Below are positions 16,077 to 25,505 of a stretch of DNA of 64,000 bases, piece by piece. The notes under the pieces were generated by a model. That model was given only the letters and a program-made list of their open reading frames with translations. It had not been told where the DNA came from and did not search any database. Positions within the stretch are counted from its first letter, which is position 1, and the number at the start of each line of letters is the position of its first letter. Source of the stretch: Massilia phosphatilytica (GTDB lineage: Bacteria; Pseudomonadota; Gammaproteobacteria; Burkholderiales; Burkholderiaceae_D); contig NZ_PUIP01000008.1 of assembly GCF_002968015.1 (NCBI RefSeq), positions 186,001 to 250,000 on the forward strand. The letters run 5' to 3'. The position numbers and the translations under genes are program-made.

Positions 16077-17691
16077 CCTGCTTCGATGAAGGTAGAACGG
16101 ATAGCCGGGGCGACACGACATCGCTCACGCGGTTCCAATCGTCCCGCATCTTGAATACGCTGACCGCTTCGATCAGGCGGCTGGTTTCCTGACTCATCAT
16201 TTGTGTTGCGGCGGCGGCCTCTTCGACGAGTGCCGCGTTGCGCTGCGTGACATCGTCCATCTGAGCAATCGCCTGGTTGACCTGGGCGATTCCGAGGCTC
16301 TGTTCCTTGCTGGCTTCGGCGATGTCGATCACGATGTCGGCTACCTTGCGTACGCTTTCGGCCGTCTCATCCATCGTCTGGCGCGCCCGGGTTGCGAGTG
16401 CGCTGCCGCCTTGCACCTTGCCGACCGAATCTTCGATCAAACTCTTGATTTCCTTGGCTGCGACAGCGCTCCGATGCGCGAGGGTACGAACCTCATCTGC
16501 CACGACGGCAAACCCTTTGCCATGCTCTCTTGCCCGCGCGGCCTCCACTGCCGCGTTCAATGCCAGCATGTTCGTCTGGAACGATATGCTGTCGATGACG
16601 TCAATAATATCGGCAACCTTGCGCGACGAAGCATCGATCTGGACCATCGTCTCCACCATGTCTCCCATTACGCGGCTGCTGGTCGATGCGGTGAGTGACG
16701 CCGTACGAGCGAGCTCGCGCGCCAGGTGCGTATTCTCGGTGGTCTGCTGGACAGTGCTCGTCAACTCCTCCATCGAGGCGGCCGTCTCTTCCAGCGAACT
16801 GGCCTGGGTTTCGGTACGCGCGGACAGGTCGGCGTTCCCGCTCGCCACCTCGTGCGCCACATGATCGATCGACTGCGCGCCGTGGCGAACTTCCGTCACC
16901 GTCTTGATGAGGCTACTCTGCATGTGTGCGATTCCTCCCATCAGGCGATCGATCTCGGTCTGGCTGCCTGCCGGCACGCTGTGCGTCAGGTCGCCTCGTG
17001 CGACCTGTTCGAGGATGTCGATGGCATTGTCCAGAGGCGTCAACACGGCCCGCTTCAGGAAGCGATGCACTCCGATCACCAACGCAAGTGCGAGCAGAAT
17101 ACCAGCCGCGACCAGGGCCATGACCGTGCGGTATTCGGCGTCGCGCCGTGCCATCAATTGTTTGCTGAGCTCGGTATTCTGCTTCTGCAGACGATCGAGA
17201 AGACTGGACACCGCTGCCCCTTCCACGGTCAGGCTTTTCAGATTGATGTTATTAAACGTGGCGAGATCGTCGGCACGCAGGGCGCCGATTGCCTGATCCA
17301 GTGAGCCGTACAGCTTGCGAAGTGCCGACAGGAGGTCGCCGCGCAATTGGGCATCGGTGTCGTCGGACGCGGGCATCGCAACGAAGCTCCGCAACGCGTT
17401 TTGCCCACGCTGTTCGTATTTCTGTGCGGTGACGAGGTTGGCGCTGGCCGATGGTTGCTTGCCCTCCTCCTTCAAGTCGGTGTACACGCGCATCAGAGCG
17501 ATACGGGTGCGCGCCGTATCGGCGTAGATGTCGTTGATATTGCGCGTTTCGTCGGCAACCTGTTGCGCCACGATGCTGCTATGGTTCGCGCGCGACAGCA
17601 TCGCGATGCCGATGCCGGCACCGACGATCAGCATCAACGTGAACAAGCCTAGGGTCGCCATGAGGCTGAACCGGATGGTAAGCGTTTTCAT
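16039..17691 (-). CDS. methyl-accepting chemotaxis protein (organic-acid island)
   Basis: A 550-residue transducer. A hydrophobic N-terminal helix ([17 protein letters not shown]) leads to a ~160-residue periplasmic four-helix-bundle type ligand domain. A second membrane helix ([19 protein letters not shown]), a HAMP linker and the cytoplasmic coiled coil follow. The signalling tip is [19 protein letters not shown]. The start at MKTLTIRF gives a normal short cytoplasmic N-terminus; an upstream ATG would add 26 residues. There is no CheR/CheB tether at the C-terminus. It lies 109 bases downstream of the porin gene on the same strand. From its position, it probably senses a C4-dicarboxylate or related acid used by the island. 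Confidence 0.92.
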   Translation of the reverse strand: MKTLTIRFSLMATLGLFTLMLIVGAGIGIAMLSRANHSSIVAQQVADETRNINDIYADTARTRIALMRVYTDLKEEGKQPSASANLVTAQKYEQRGQNALRSFVAMPASDDTDAQLRGDLLSALRKLYGSLDQAIGALRADDLATFNNINLKSLTVEGAAVSSLLDRLQKQNTELSKQLMARRDAEYRTVMALVAAGILLALALVIGVHRFLKRAVLTPLDNAIDILEQVARGDLTHSVPAGSQTEIDRLMGGIAHMQSSLIKTVTEVRHGAQSIDHVAHEVASGNADLSARTETQASSLEETAASMEELTSTVQQTTENTHLARELARTASLTASTSSRVMGDMVETMVQIDASSRKVADIIDVIDSISFQTNMLALNAAVEAARAREHGKGFAVVADEVRTLAHRSAVAAKEIKSLIEDSVGKVQGGSALATRARQTMDETAESVRKVADIVIDIAEASKEQSLGIAQVNQAIAQMDDVTQRNAALVEEAAAATQMMSQETSRLIEAVSVFKMRDDWNRVSDVVSPRLSVLPSSKQANSGDASTRRRA

Positions 17692-17800
17692 GATTTGAAT
17701 CGGAGTGATGCAGAAAGTGATACGGATGCGACGCGCTCGTGTTGGGCGTAAAAACGACACGCTGTCCATGAGATGCGTGTCGTCTTGGTCTATCAGAGCG

Positions 17801-18883
17801 TCAGAAGGTATGACGGATACCGAGGTTCGATGCGCGGTTGCCGGTCCCGGCTTCGGAATTGTTGGCCACGGTATATCCGGCCCCGTTGCTGTTCACGATG
17901 GCACCATAGACCGCATACAGGTCGGTGCGTTTCGACAGCGCGTATAGGTAGCCAATGCCCCAGGCGTGCGCGTCTTGGTTCAGGCTAGTCTTGTCGTTCT
18001 TGCGCGTATAAGAAGCGAGCAGCCTGCCGTGACCGAGCGGTGCCGCGACACCGACCATGGCCTCGTTGCCATCCGTGGAAGGCGTCGGCTTCACGCCGCC
18101 ATAAGGATTATTGTTGTTGCCCATCGGGGCACTGTTGAATCCCTTGTCCATGCCATACGCGAAATATGCCTTTGCCAAGCCAAAGTCATAGTTTGCGGCC
18201 AGCAGCGAGTTGGTGCTGATCGACCGGCTCACGGCTGCGACACCGGGCGCTGGCGCCACATCGGAATTCTTGTTGTTGTAGGCGAGGCGCACGTTGAGCG
18301 GGCCACGCGAATAGCCGAGCGATGCGCCAAACTGGCGTCCTGCTGCGTTGCTGCCGGCCTGCTCTCCCGCAGCGTAGGCAATGTCTGCGGTCACGCCGGC
18401 AACGGACGGTGCCGCGTACACGATGGTATTGCTGGTGCGGACGTTGGTGCTCCAATCCGGGAACAGGTTCTTGGCGCCGCCCGCGAAACCGGTACCGAAC
18501 GGATCGGCGACCTGGACCAGCGCCTGATGCCAGGGGGTGTACTGTCGCCCCAAGGTCAGCGTGCCGGCGTTGGTCTTCAATCCGACAAAGGCCTGGCGGT
18601 TAAAGATCGTGCCTGCGGTATCCACCTCGCCCGTGTCGATACGATATCCCGTCTCGAGCGTGAAGATGGCGGACATGCCACCGCCCAGATCTTCCGTGCC
18701 ACGGAAGCCGAGACGCGACGCCGACCCGACGCCGCTGGTGAGCTTGGTCACGCTTCCCGCGACGCCACCACTCTCATGGACGAAGCCGGCATCCGCGATG
18801 CCATAGATGTTCACCGATGTCTGCGCCAGCGCGGCGTGCGCGCCGATCATCAACAGGACAGGACTGGCTAACCATTTATTCAT
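17801..18883 (-). CDS. Gram-negative porin
   Basis: A 360-residue outer-membrane trimeric porin of the Burkholderiales (Omp32/OpcP) type. It has a signal peptide ending in AHAALAQ, then the typical start [34 protein letters not shown], alternating beta-strands, and a terminal aromatic residue (NLGIRHTF) needed for BAM-dependent insertion. It lies between maeB and the MCP on the same strand. Porins of this family are often co-regulated with organic-acid pathways and may favour anions. A role in carboxylate entry is inferred from context. Confidence 0.92.
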   Translation of the reverse strand: MNKWLASPVLLMIGAHAALAQTSVNIYGIADAGFVHESGGVAGSVTKLTSGVGSASRLGFRGTEDLGGGMSAIFTLETGYRIDTGEVDTAGTIFNRQAFVGLKTNAGTLTLGRQYTPWHQALVQVADPFGTGFAGGAKNLFPDWSTNVRTSNTIVYAAPSVAGVTADIAYAAGEQAGSNAAGRQFGASLGYSRGPLNVRLAYNNKNSDVAPAPGVAAVSRSISTNSLLAANYDFGLAKAYFAYGMDKGFNSAPMGNNNNPYGGVKPTPSTDGNEAMVGVAAPLGHGRLLASYTRKNDKTSLNQDAHAWGIGYLYALSKRTDLYAVYGAIVNSNGAGYTVANNSEAGTGNRASNLGIRHTF

Positions 18884-18932
18884 ACATCTCCTTATTATCG
18901 GGTCTGAGCCCGTTCGTTATTGGTAGGTACGG

Positions 18933-18967
18933 CTGTGTTGACACAGGACGAGTGCATTGCTGCACTC
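18933..18967 (-). terminator. possible stem-loops after maeB
   Basis: Two adjacent perfect inverted repeats lie between maeB and the porin gene: GAGTGCA/TGCACTC (18950-18956 with 18961-18967) and CTGTGT/ACACAG (18933-18946). Neither is followed by a T-run, so intrinsic termination is uncertain; RNA processing or a regulator site is equally possible. Confidence 0.3.
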
Positions 18968-19008
18968 GCCTTTGTCGTCTTGAATCCGCTTGTTTGCGGA
19001 CGCGATCG

Positions 19009-21315
19009 TTATGCCGCCGTGCGGGGCTGGCTGCTCGCGATGTCGCCAACGAGCACGGCCGTCATGTTGACGATACGACGGACCGTGGCCGACGGCGTCA
19101 ACACTTGTACAGGCTTGGCTGCGCCGAGCAGCATGGGGCCGACGGCGACGTTATTGCCGGCTGCGACTTTCAGCAGGTTGTAAGAGATGTTCGCCGAGTC
19201 GATATCGGGCAGCACCAACAGGTTCGCGTCACCTTCGAGCGCCGACGTGGGGAGGAATTTACGTCGCAGCGTCGCGTCGAGCGCGACGTCGCCGTGCATT
19301 TCGCCATCGAGCTCGAGATCGGGCGCGCGCTCGCGCAGGATGGCGAGAACCTCACGCATCTTCCTGGCGGAAGGCGCATCGCTGGTCCCGAAATTGGAGT
19401 GCGACAGCAAGGCGACCTTCGGCACGATACCGAAACGTCGGACTTCCTCGGCCGCCAGCAGGGTGATCTCCGCGAGTTCCGCCGCGCTCGGATTGACGTT
19501 GACGTGCGTGTCCACGATGAAGATCTGGCGGCCCGGGAGGATCAGCGCGTTCATCGCCGCGTAGACGCTTGAGCCATCCTTCTTGCCGATGACCTGGTCG
19601 ATGAAATGCAGATGGCGATGGGTCGTGCTGATCATGCCGCACATCAGCCCGTCGGCTTCACCCTTGCGTACCATCATTGCGCCGATCAGCGTCGTCCGCC
19701 GGCGCATTTCGAGCTTCGCCATTTGCTCGGTGATGCCGCGCCGGGACATGAGATCCAGGTACGTGGTCCAGTACTCCCGGTAGCGCGGATCGTGGTCGGT
19801 GTCGACCACCGTGAAATCCTTGTCCCTGACGAGGCGCAGGCCGAGCCTGGCGATGCGCTGCTCGATGACGGCGGGCCTGCCGATCAGGATGGGCTGGGCG
19901 ATGCGCTCGTCGGCGACGATCTGCACGGCACGCAGTACCCGCTCCTCCTCGCCTTCGGCGAACACGATGCGCTTCCTGTCAGGACTGGTGTCCCGCGCGG
20001 CCTGGAAGACAGGACGCATCATGCTGCCGCTGTGATACACGAACTGCTGCAAGTGCTGCGCGTAGGCCTCCAGATCGTCGATCGGCCGCGTCGCGACACC
20101 GCTTTCCATCGCCGCTTTCGCAACCGCGGGCGCGATCTTGACGATGAGGCGTGGATCGAACGGCGTCGGAATCAGATAGTTCGGTCCGAACGACAGGTCG
20201 CCGGTGCCGTAGGCCGCGGCCACGATGTCGCTCTGTTCCTGGCGGGCGAGATCGGCGATCGCATTCACCGCCGCGATCTCCATCTCGCGCGTGATCGTCG
20301 TCGCGCCCACATCCAGCGCACCGCGGAAAATGTAGGGGAAGCACAGCACGTTGTTGACCTGGTTCGGATAATCCGCGCGTCCGGTCGCCAGGATGGCGTC
20401 CGGACGCACTTCCAGGGCCAATGCCGGCGCAATCTCGGGAGTCGGATTGGCGAGCGCCATGATCAGCGGCCGCGTGCCCATGCTCTTTACCATGTCGGGC
20501 TTCAACACATTCCCTGCCGACAGGCCAAGGAAAATGTCGGCGCCTTCGATGACCTCGCGGAGGCTGCGCGCGCTCGTAGGGCGGGCATACCGGGCCTTCT
20601 TCGGGTCCATCAGCTCCGTACGGCCTTCGTAGACGACCCCGGCCAGGTCGGTCACATGGATATTTTCGAGTTTCAGGCCGAGGTCGACCAGCAGGTCGAG
20701 ACAGGCCAGCGCCGCGGCACCCGCGCCGGATGCCACCAGCTTGACCTCTCCAATCGGCTTGCCGACGACCTTCAGACCGTTCGTGATCGCCGCGGCGACC
20801 ACGATGGCCGTACCGTGCTGGTCGTCATGAAACACCGGGATGTTCATGCGCGCGCGGCATTCGCTTTCGACCGTGAAGCAGTCCGGTGCCTTGATATCCT
20901 CGAGGTTGATACCGCCGAACGTCGGTTCGAGCGCGGCGATGATGTCCACCAGTTTGTGGGGATCCTTCTCGTTGATTTCGATGTCGAACACATCGATGCC
21001 AGCAAACTTCTTGAACAGGACGGCCTTGCCTTCCATGACCGGCTTGGACGCCAGCGGCCCGATATCGCCAAGGCCAAGCACTGCGGTACCGTTGCTGATG
21101 ACGCCCACCAGGTTGCCGCGGGCCGTGTAGCGTGCGGCATTGATCGGGTTGGCCACGATCTCCTCGCAGGGAAACGCTACACCAGGCGAATAGGCCAGTG
21201 CCAGGTCGCGCTGGTTGATCATCTGTTTTGTCGGGACGGTGGCGAGCTTGCCCGGCTTGGGAAACTCGTGATACTCAAGTGCCGCCTGACGCAGCAAGGA
21301 GGGTTCTGAAGTCAT
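19009..21315 (-). CDS. maeB: NADP-dependent malic enzyme (MaeB type)
   Basis: A 768-residue two-domain protein. Residues 1 to about 430 are the malic enzyme: [37 protein letters not shown], and the dinucleotide-binding [13 protein letters not shown]. The remainder is the phosphotransacetylase-like domain ([33 protein letters not shown]), which is regulatory in MaeB. It converts malate to pyruvate with NADPH formation, and some members also handle oxaloacetate. Placed between dctA and the porin within the organic-acid island, it would drain malate or oxaloacetate to pyruvate. The AT-rich element at 21389-21423 links its control to the leuC-like operon. Identity is firm; this may be a second, island-borne copy. 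Confidence 0.94.
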   Translation of the reverse strand: MTSEPSLLRQAALEYHEFPKPGKLATVPTKQMINQRDLALAYSPGVAFPCEEIVANPINAARYTARGNLVGVISNGTAVLGLGDIGPLASKPVMEGKAVLFKKFAGIDVFDIEINEKDPHKLVDIIAALEPTFGGINLEDIKAPDCFTVESECRARMNIPVFHDDQHGTAIVVAAAITNGLKVVGKPIGEVKLVASGAGAAALACLDLLVDLGLKLENIHVTDLAGVVYEGRTELMDPKKARYARPTSARSLREVIEGADIFLGLSAGNVLKPDMVKSMGTRPLIMALANPTPEIAPALALEVRPDAILATGRADYPNQVNNVLCFPYIFRGALDVGATTITREMEIAAVNAIADLARQEQSDIVAAAYGTGDLSFGPNYLIPTPFDPRLIVKIAPAVAKAAMESGVATRPIDDLEAYAQHLQQFVYHSGSMMRPVFQAARDTSPDRKRIVFAEGEEERVLRAVQIVADERIAQPILIGRPAVIEQRIARLGLRLVRDKDFTVVDTDHDPRYREYWTTYLDLMSRRGITEQMAKLEMRRRTTLIGAMMVRKGEADGLMCGMISTTHRHLHFIDQVIGKKDGSSVYAAMNALILPGRQIFIVDTHVNVNPSAAELAEITLLAAEEVRRFGIVPKVALLSHSNFGTSDAPSARKMREVLAILRERAPDLELDGEMHGDVALDATLRRKFLPTSALEGDANLLVLPDIDSANISYNLLKVAAGNNVAVGPMLLGAAKPVQVLTPSATVRRIVNMTAVLVGDIASSQPRTAA

Positions 21316-21388
21316 GATGAATCTTGTCGGTTATGGATGAGACATTGCCGTTTAGCGGGAGAATCAGTCTAGCGATACTTCGTGCTTT

Positions 21389-21423
21389 TATAATGAATGT
21401 CAGTTTTATCTACTATTAAATTT
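21389..21423. promoter_or_regulatory. promoter/operator element of maeB, shared with leuC-like operon
   Basis: TATAATGAAT, TTTATCTA and TTAAA occur in the same order and nearly the same spacing as at 15117-15150. It lies 74-108 bases upstream of maeB. On the minus strand CATTATA is a possible -10 region. Likely a common regulator site with promoter. Confidence 0.45.
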
Positions 21424-21556
21424 AACTGAATAATTCATTGATGATCCGGCCGTCTGCGCTGGACGCGCATAGTCATGGATCAGGAAACAGGTAGTGATCG
21501 CATGCGGTCTGGCGCCGTGACCGGATTTCCGGTGTCACAGCGCCATGCCGTCAGGC

Positions 21557-22906
21557 TCAGTGTTTACTCAGCGAAGCCGCAGGTACGCTCGTGGTATCGG
21601 AAACGGTGCCCGTCGTCGTATCCACAGGCAGGGCGGAACCGCGCTCGAGCACGGCTCGAGCCTGCTTGAGATCGAGCACCCTTTCCCAGCGCGCGACCAC
21701 GACGGTCGCGACGCCATTGCCAACGAGGTTGGTCAGGGCACGTGCTTCGTTCAGGAAGCGGTCGACGCCCAGCAGCAGCACGAGGCCGGTCACCGGAATC
21801 TTGTGCATCGATGCCAGCGTGGCGGCAAGCGCAACGAAGCCGGCACCGGCGACACCCGCCGATCCCTTGGACGTGAACAGCAGCACGCCGAGCAAGACGA
21901 GCTGGTCCGTCAGCGTGAGATCGATATTCATTGCCTGCGCAATGAAGATGGCGGCCATGGTGAGGTAAATCGCCGTGCCGTCGGCATTGAATGCATAGCC
22001 GGTCGGCAGCACCAGGCCGACGACGGGTTTCGGAATGCCCATCTTTTCCAGCTTCACCAGCATTTGCGGCAGCACGGACTCGGTCGACGCCGTGCCGAAG
22101 GTCACCAGCAGTTCGTCCTTGATGTAGCGAAGGAACTTGAACAGGGACAGGCCGCACATCCGCATGATCAGGCCGAGTATCACGAAAACGAATACAGCCG
22201 AAGTCAGGTAGAGGCAAACGATGAGCTGGCCATAGGATGCCAGCGTACCGATCCCGTATTTGCCGACAGTGAACGCGATGCCGCCGAAGGCGCCGAGCGG
22301 AGCGAGGTACATGGCGATGCGGACGACACCGAACATTCCCTGCAGGAACATGTCCAGCATATCGACGAAAGGCTCGACCGGTTTACCCAGGCGTGCCAGC
22401 GCGATCGCAAACAGTACCGAGAAAAAGATGATCGGCAACATTTCGCCGTTCGCGAACGCGCCGACGACACTGTTCGGGACCATGTTCATGAAGAAGTCCA
22501 GCGCACCGCCCTGCTGATGGGCTCTCTGCGTGTAGGTGGCGATGGCCGCGCCGTCGATATGGGATGGGTCGATGTTCATGCCGATGCCAGGCTTGAACAC
22601 GTTGACCACCACGAGGCCGACAGCCAGGGCAAGCGTCGAGGCGACTTCAAAGTACAAAATGGCCTTGAAGCCGACACGTCCCGCTTCGTGGACGTTGTTC
22701 ATACGTGCGACGCCGACGACGACCGAAGCAAAAATGATCGGTGCCAACAACATCTTGATCATCTTGATGAACAGGTCGCCAAGCGGCTTGGCTTGCGCGG
22801 CCAGATCGGGCATGTAGTGTCCGAGCAGGATGCCGGCGACGATGGCAATCAGGACCTGGACATATAGTTTGGAAAGATATTTTCCAGCGAAGGAAGTGGA
22901 CCGCAT
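21557..22906 (-). CDS. dctA: C4-dicarboxylate:cation symporter DctA
   Basis: A 449-residue dicarboxylate/amino-acid:cation symporter of the DctA branch. Seen: LYVQVLIAIVAGILLGHY at the start, KMIKMLLAPIIFASVVVG, the hairpin serine-rich motif TFGTASTESVLP, and the transport-site segment LPTGYAFNADGTAIYLTMA. It imports succinate, fumarate, malate and related acids. It lies between tarD and maeB on the same strand, so it probably brings in D-tartrate or another C4-dicarboxylate for TarD. The 152-base gap to tarD holds a long imperfect stem-loop, which may give separate control of the two genes. Confidence 0.92.
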   Translation of the reverse strand: MRSTSFAGKYLSKLYVQVLIAIVAGILLGHYMPDLAAQAKPLGDLFIKMIKMLLAPIIFASVVVGVARMNNVHEAGRVGFKAILYFEVASTLALAVGLVVVNVFKPGIGMNIDPSHIDGAAIATYTQRAHQQGGALDFFMNMVPNSVVGAFANGEMLPIIFFSVLFAIALARLGKPVEPFVDMLDMFLQGMFGVVRIAMYLAPLGAFGGIAFTVGKYGIGTLASYGQLIVCLYLTSAVFVFVILGLIMRMCGLSLFKFLRYIKDELLVTFGTASTESVLPQMLVKLEKMGIPKPVVGLVLPTGYAFNADGTAIYLTMAAIFIAQAMNIDLTLTDQLVLLGVLLFTSKGSAGVAGAGFVALAATLASMHKIPVTGLVLLLGVDRFLNEARALTNLVGNGVATVVVARWERVLDLKQARAVLERGSALPVDTTTGTVSDTTSVPAASLSKH

Positions 22907-22950
22907 GGTTGTCTCCTCGTGCGAGTTCTTTTGGCCTGCTGAAGAACAGG

Positions 22951-22996
22951 TGTGACCGCGGCCGTTGCGCCTTGAGGCGCCGCCGCATTGGTCACA
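22951..22996 (-). promoter_or_regulatory. nested stem-loop between tarD and dctA
   Basis: TGTGACC (22951-22957) pairs exactly with GGTCACA (22990-22996), and inside it GCGCC (22967-22971) pairs with GGCGC (22976-22980). There is no T-run. It could be a processing or attenuation structure, or a site for a dimeric regulator. Confidence 0.35.
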
Positions 22997-23058
22997 ACCT
23001 GAATGGATTTGAGTGATTCGACCGCGCCTCTTTACCGGGCGTTAAGGTCAGGCGTCGG

Positions 23059-24225
23059 TCACGCCGACAGCTTCTGCATCTCGGCGAAGAGATCCGCCTT
23101 GCCTTCGAAGCCGATACCCGGCAGGTCCGGCATCGTGATGAAGCCGTTGTCGACCTTGACGCCGTCCGGGAAGCCGCCGTACGGCTGGAACAGGTCCGGA
23201 TAGGATTCGTTACCGCCCAGGCCCAGGCCGGCCGCGATATTCAGCGACATCTGGTGACCGCCGTGCGGGATGCAGCGGCTCGGCGACCAGCCGTGTTCGC
23301 GCAGCATGTCGAGCGTGCGCAGGTACTCGACCAGGCCGTACGACAGGGCGCAGTCGAACTGCAGCCAGTCGCGGTCCGCGCGCATGCCGCCGTAACGGAT
23401 CAGGTTGCGAGCGTCCTGCATCGAGAACAGGTCTTCGCCAGTTGCCATCGGGTTCTTGTAGTAGTTGCGCAGCGTGGCCTGCAGCTCGAAGTCGAGGGGG
23501 TCGCCCGGTTCCTCGTACCAGAACAGGTCGTACTGCGACAGCGCTTTCGCATACTGGATCGCCGTGTCGAGATCGAACCGGCCGTTGGCGTCGACCGCCA
23601 GCTTCTGGCCGTCCTTCAGAACCGACAGGATGCTGTCGATACGGCGCAGGTCTTCGTCCAGCGAGGCGCCGCCGATCTTCTTCTTGACCACTGTGTAGCC
23701 GCGGTCGATGTAGCTGCGCATCTCGTCCTTCAGCTTTTCGTGGTCCTGGCCCGGGTAGTAGTAACCGCCGGCGGCGTACACGAAGATCTTGCGGTTCGGC
23801 TTGCCGTCGCCGTAGCGGTCGGCCAGCAGCTGGAACAGCGGCTTGCCTTCGATCTTGGCAACTGCATCCCACACGGCCATGTCGATGGTACCGATAGCGA
23901 CCGAGCGTTCGCCATGGCCGCCCGGCTTTTCGTTGGTGAACATGCAGTTCCAGATCTTGTGCGGATCCAGGTTGGTGCCGGCGTCGTCGACCAGCGAAGC
24001 AGGATCGGCTTCCAGGATGCGGGGGATGAAACGCTCGCGCATCAGCTTGCCTTGGCCATAGCGGCCGTTGGAGTTGAAGCCGTAGCCGATGACCGGTTTG
24101 CCGTCGCGGATCACATCGGTGACCACGGCAACCAGGCTCAGCGTCATCTTGCTGAAGTCGATGTACGCGTTGCGGATCGGCGAGCTGATGGGGACGGTTT
24201 TTTCACGGATTTCTACGATTCTCAC
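23059..24225 (-). CDS. tarD: D(-)-tartrate dehydratase (enolase superfamily)
   Basis: A 388-residue mandelate racemase/muconate-lactonising-type enzyme resembling, from memory, Bradyrhizobium TarD along its whole length (ISSPIRNAYIDFSKMT, VGYGFNSNGRYGQG-type segments, KPGGHGERSVA, IPHGGHQMSLNIAAGLGLGG). Superfamily residues are present: the Lys acid/base in VVKKKIGG, metal ligands in VDANGRF, WYEEPGD and TGEDLF, and the catalytic His in IPHGGHQ. Reaction of the family member: D-tartrate to oxaloacetate plus water. It is the first gene of the minus-strand run tarD-dctA-maeB-porin-MCP and is divergent from a LysR regulator. The assignment rests on similarity recalled, not on a search. Confidence 0.88.
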   Translation of the reverse strand: MRIVEIREKTVPISSPIRNAYIDFSKMTLSLVAVVTDVIRDGKPVIGYGFNSNGRYGQGKLMRERFIPRILEADPASLVDDAGTNLDPHKIWNCMFTNEKPGGHGERSVAIGTIDMAVWDAVAKIEGKPLFQLLADRYGDGKPNRKIFVYAAGGYYYPGQDHEKLKDEMRSYIDRGYTVVKKKIGGASLDEDLRRIDSILSVLKDGQKLAVDANGRFDLDTAIQYAKALSQYDLFWYEEPGDPLDFELQATLRNYYKNPMATGEDLFSMQDARNLIRYGGMRADRDWLQFDCALSYGLVEYLRTLDMLREHGWSPSRCIPHGGHQMSLNIAAGLGLGGNESYPDLFQPYGGFPDGVKVDNGFITMPDLPGIGFEGKADLFAEMQKLSA

Positions 24226-24321
24226 GGGAGTCTCCTTAAGGACAATCGCATGTCTTGGATGCGATCAGGTGTCGGAAAGCCGTAGATTAAGGCCTTGAAT
24301 ATCTCCTATAATTCACCTGGA

Positions 24322-24333
24322 TTCATTTATGAA
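24322..24333. promoter_or_regulatory. LysR-type box between tarD and lysR
   Basis: TTCATTTATGAA has perfect 5-base arms (TTCAT/ATGAA) and fits the T-N11-A pattern of LysR sites. It lies 11 bases before the LysR start at 24344 and about 100 bases upstream of tarD. On the tarD side ATTATA could be a -10 region. Confidence 0.4.
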
Positions 24334-24343
24334 ATGAGTTGAG

Positions 24344-25288
24344 ATGAAGAACGAACCCGCATCGGACATGCAGTTTTTCGTGCTCGTGGCCAAGCACGGC
24401 AGCCTGGCCGCGGCCGCACGAGCCATCGATTTGACGCCACCGGCAGCCACGAAACGGCTTGCCACGCTCGAAAGCCGACTGGGTGTTCGGCTTGTAAACC
24501 GGACCACGCGTACGCTCAGCCTCACAAGCGAAGGCGAGACCTACCTACAGCATGCGAGCCGCATCCTTGCTGAGATCAAGGAAATGGAGGACGCGGTATC
24601 GCAGGGCCGCTCCGCACCTCGTGGACTCTTGCGCGTGAACGCGACCTTGGGTTTTGGACGTACGACGATCGCGCCGTTGGTGTCCACATTTACGGCTCGC
24701 TATCCGGAAGTTGAAATACAGATGGAAGTGACCGACCGGCCAGTCGATCTGGTCGAAAGCGGCTTCGACCTGGCGATCCGCTTCGGCGCCCTGCCGGATA
24801 AGCGCCTGAACGCACGCAAAATCATGTCGAATCGGCGCTTCCTGTGCGCCTCGCCGGGCTACCTCGATCGACATGGCATGCCGAAGAGCCTCGCCGACCT
24901 TGCTCATCACCGCTGCATCATCCATAGGCAAAACGACGACGCTTACGGCATCTGGCGCTTCATGCACCAGGACCATACCGAGATCGTCAAGGTCCATGGT
25001 GCACTGTCGAGCAACGATGGCGACATTGTTCTTGGATGGGCCTTGGACGGTCACGGCATCCTGATCCGGTCGGAGTGGGACCTGGCCAAGTACCTCGACA
25101 GCGGCAGGTTGAAGATCGTATTGCCAGAGTTCGATCTACCTGCGGCTGACCTGTTCGTTTATTACCCCAGCAAGCGCAATCAGACGATTCGTGCACGCGC
25201 GTTCATTGACTTTCTTGTCGAGCATTTTCGGGGACCGCAGGACAGTCAAAACGGCGGCGGAAAAAGACGCGAGCGCAAGGGCAAATGA
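24344..25288 (+). CDS. LysR family transcriptional regulator (organic-acid island, 2)
   Basis: A 314-residue LysR-type regulator: winged helix (VAKHGSLAAAARAIDLTPPAAT, LGVRLVNRTTRTLSLTSEGE) and substrate-binding domain ([37 protein letters not shown]). It is paralogous to the LysR at 15162. Divergent from tarD with a 118-base gap holding a LysR-type palindrome, so it is the likely D-tartrate-responsive regulator of tarD and perhaps dctA. The last ~20 residues are charged (GGGKRRERKGK) and look like a degenerate tail. The next gene, mutS, starts 217 bases on. Confidence 0.92.
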   Translation: MKNEPASDMQFFVLVAKHGSLAAAARAIDLTPPAATKRLATLESRLGVRLVNRTTRTLSLTSEGETYLQHASRILAEIKEMEDAVSQGRSAPRGLLRVNATLGFGRTTIAPLVSTFTARYPEVEIQMEVTDRPVDLVESGFDLAIRFGALPDKRLNARKIMSNRRFLCASPGYLDRHGMPKSLADLAHHRCIIHRQNDDAYGIWRFMHQDHTEIVKVHGALSSNDGDIVLGWALDGHGILIRSEWDLAKYLDSGRLKIVLPEFDLPAADLFVYYPSKRNQTIRARAFIDFLVEHFRGPQDSQNGGGKRRERKGK

Positions 25289-25505
25289 ACCTAAAACTTG
25301 CTTTTAACGCGACACAATACTCCTAAAATCATTCAGGTTTAGAGACTCTCCGAACTCTGTCATTCAGCTGGGGCGATAGCGAAGACCGAAAAGCCGCAGC
25401 TTTCCTACACACCGGCTAACCGCGATTCAACCTTTCGTCCGCTGGGCTTAGCGGTAAAATGATGGCCCTCCGGTCTAAGTTGCATGGTCACTACTACTCC
25501 GAATT

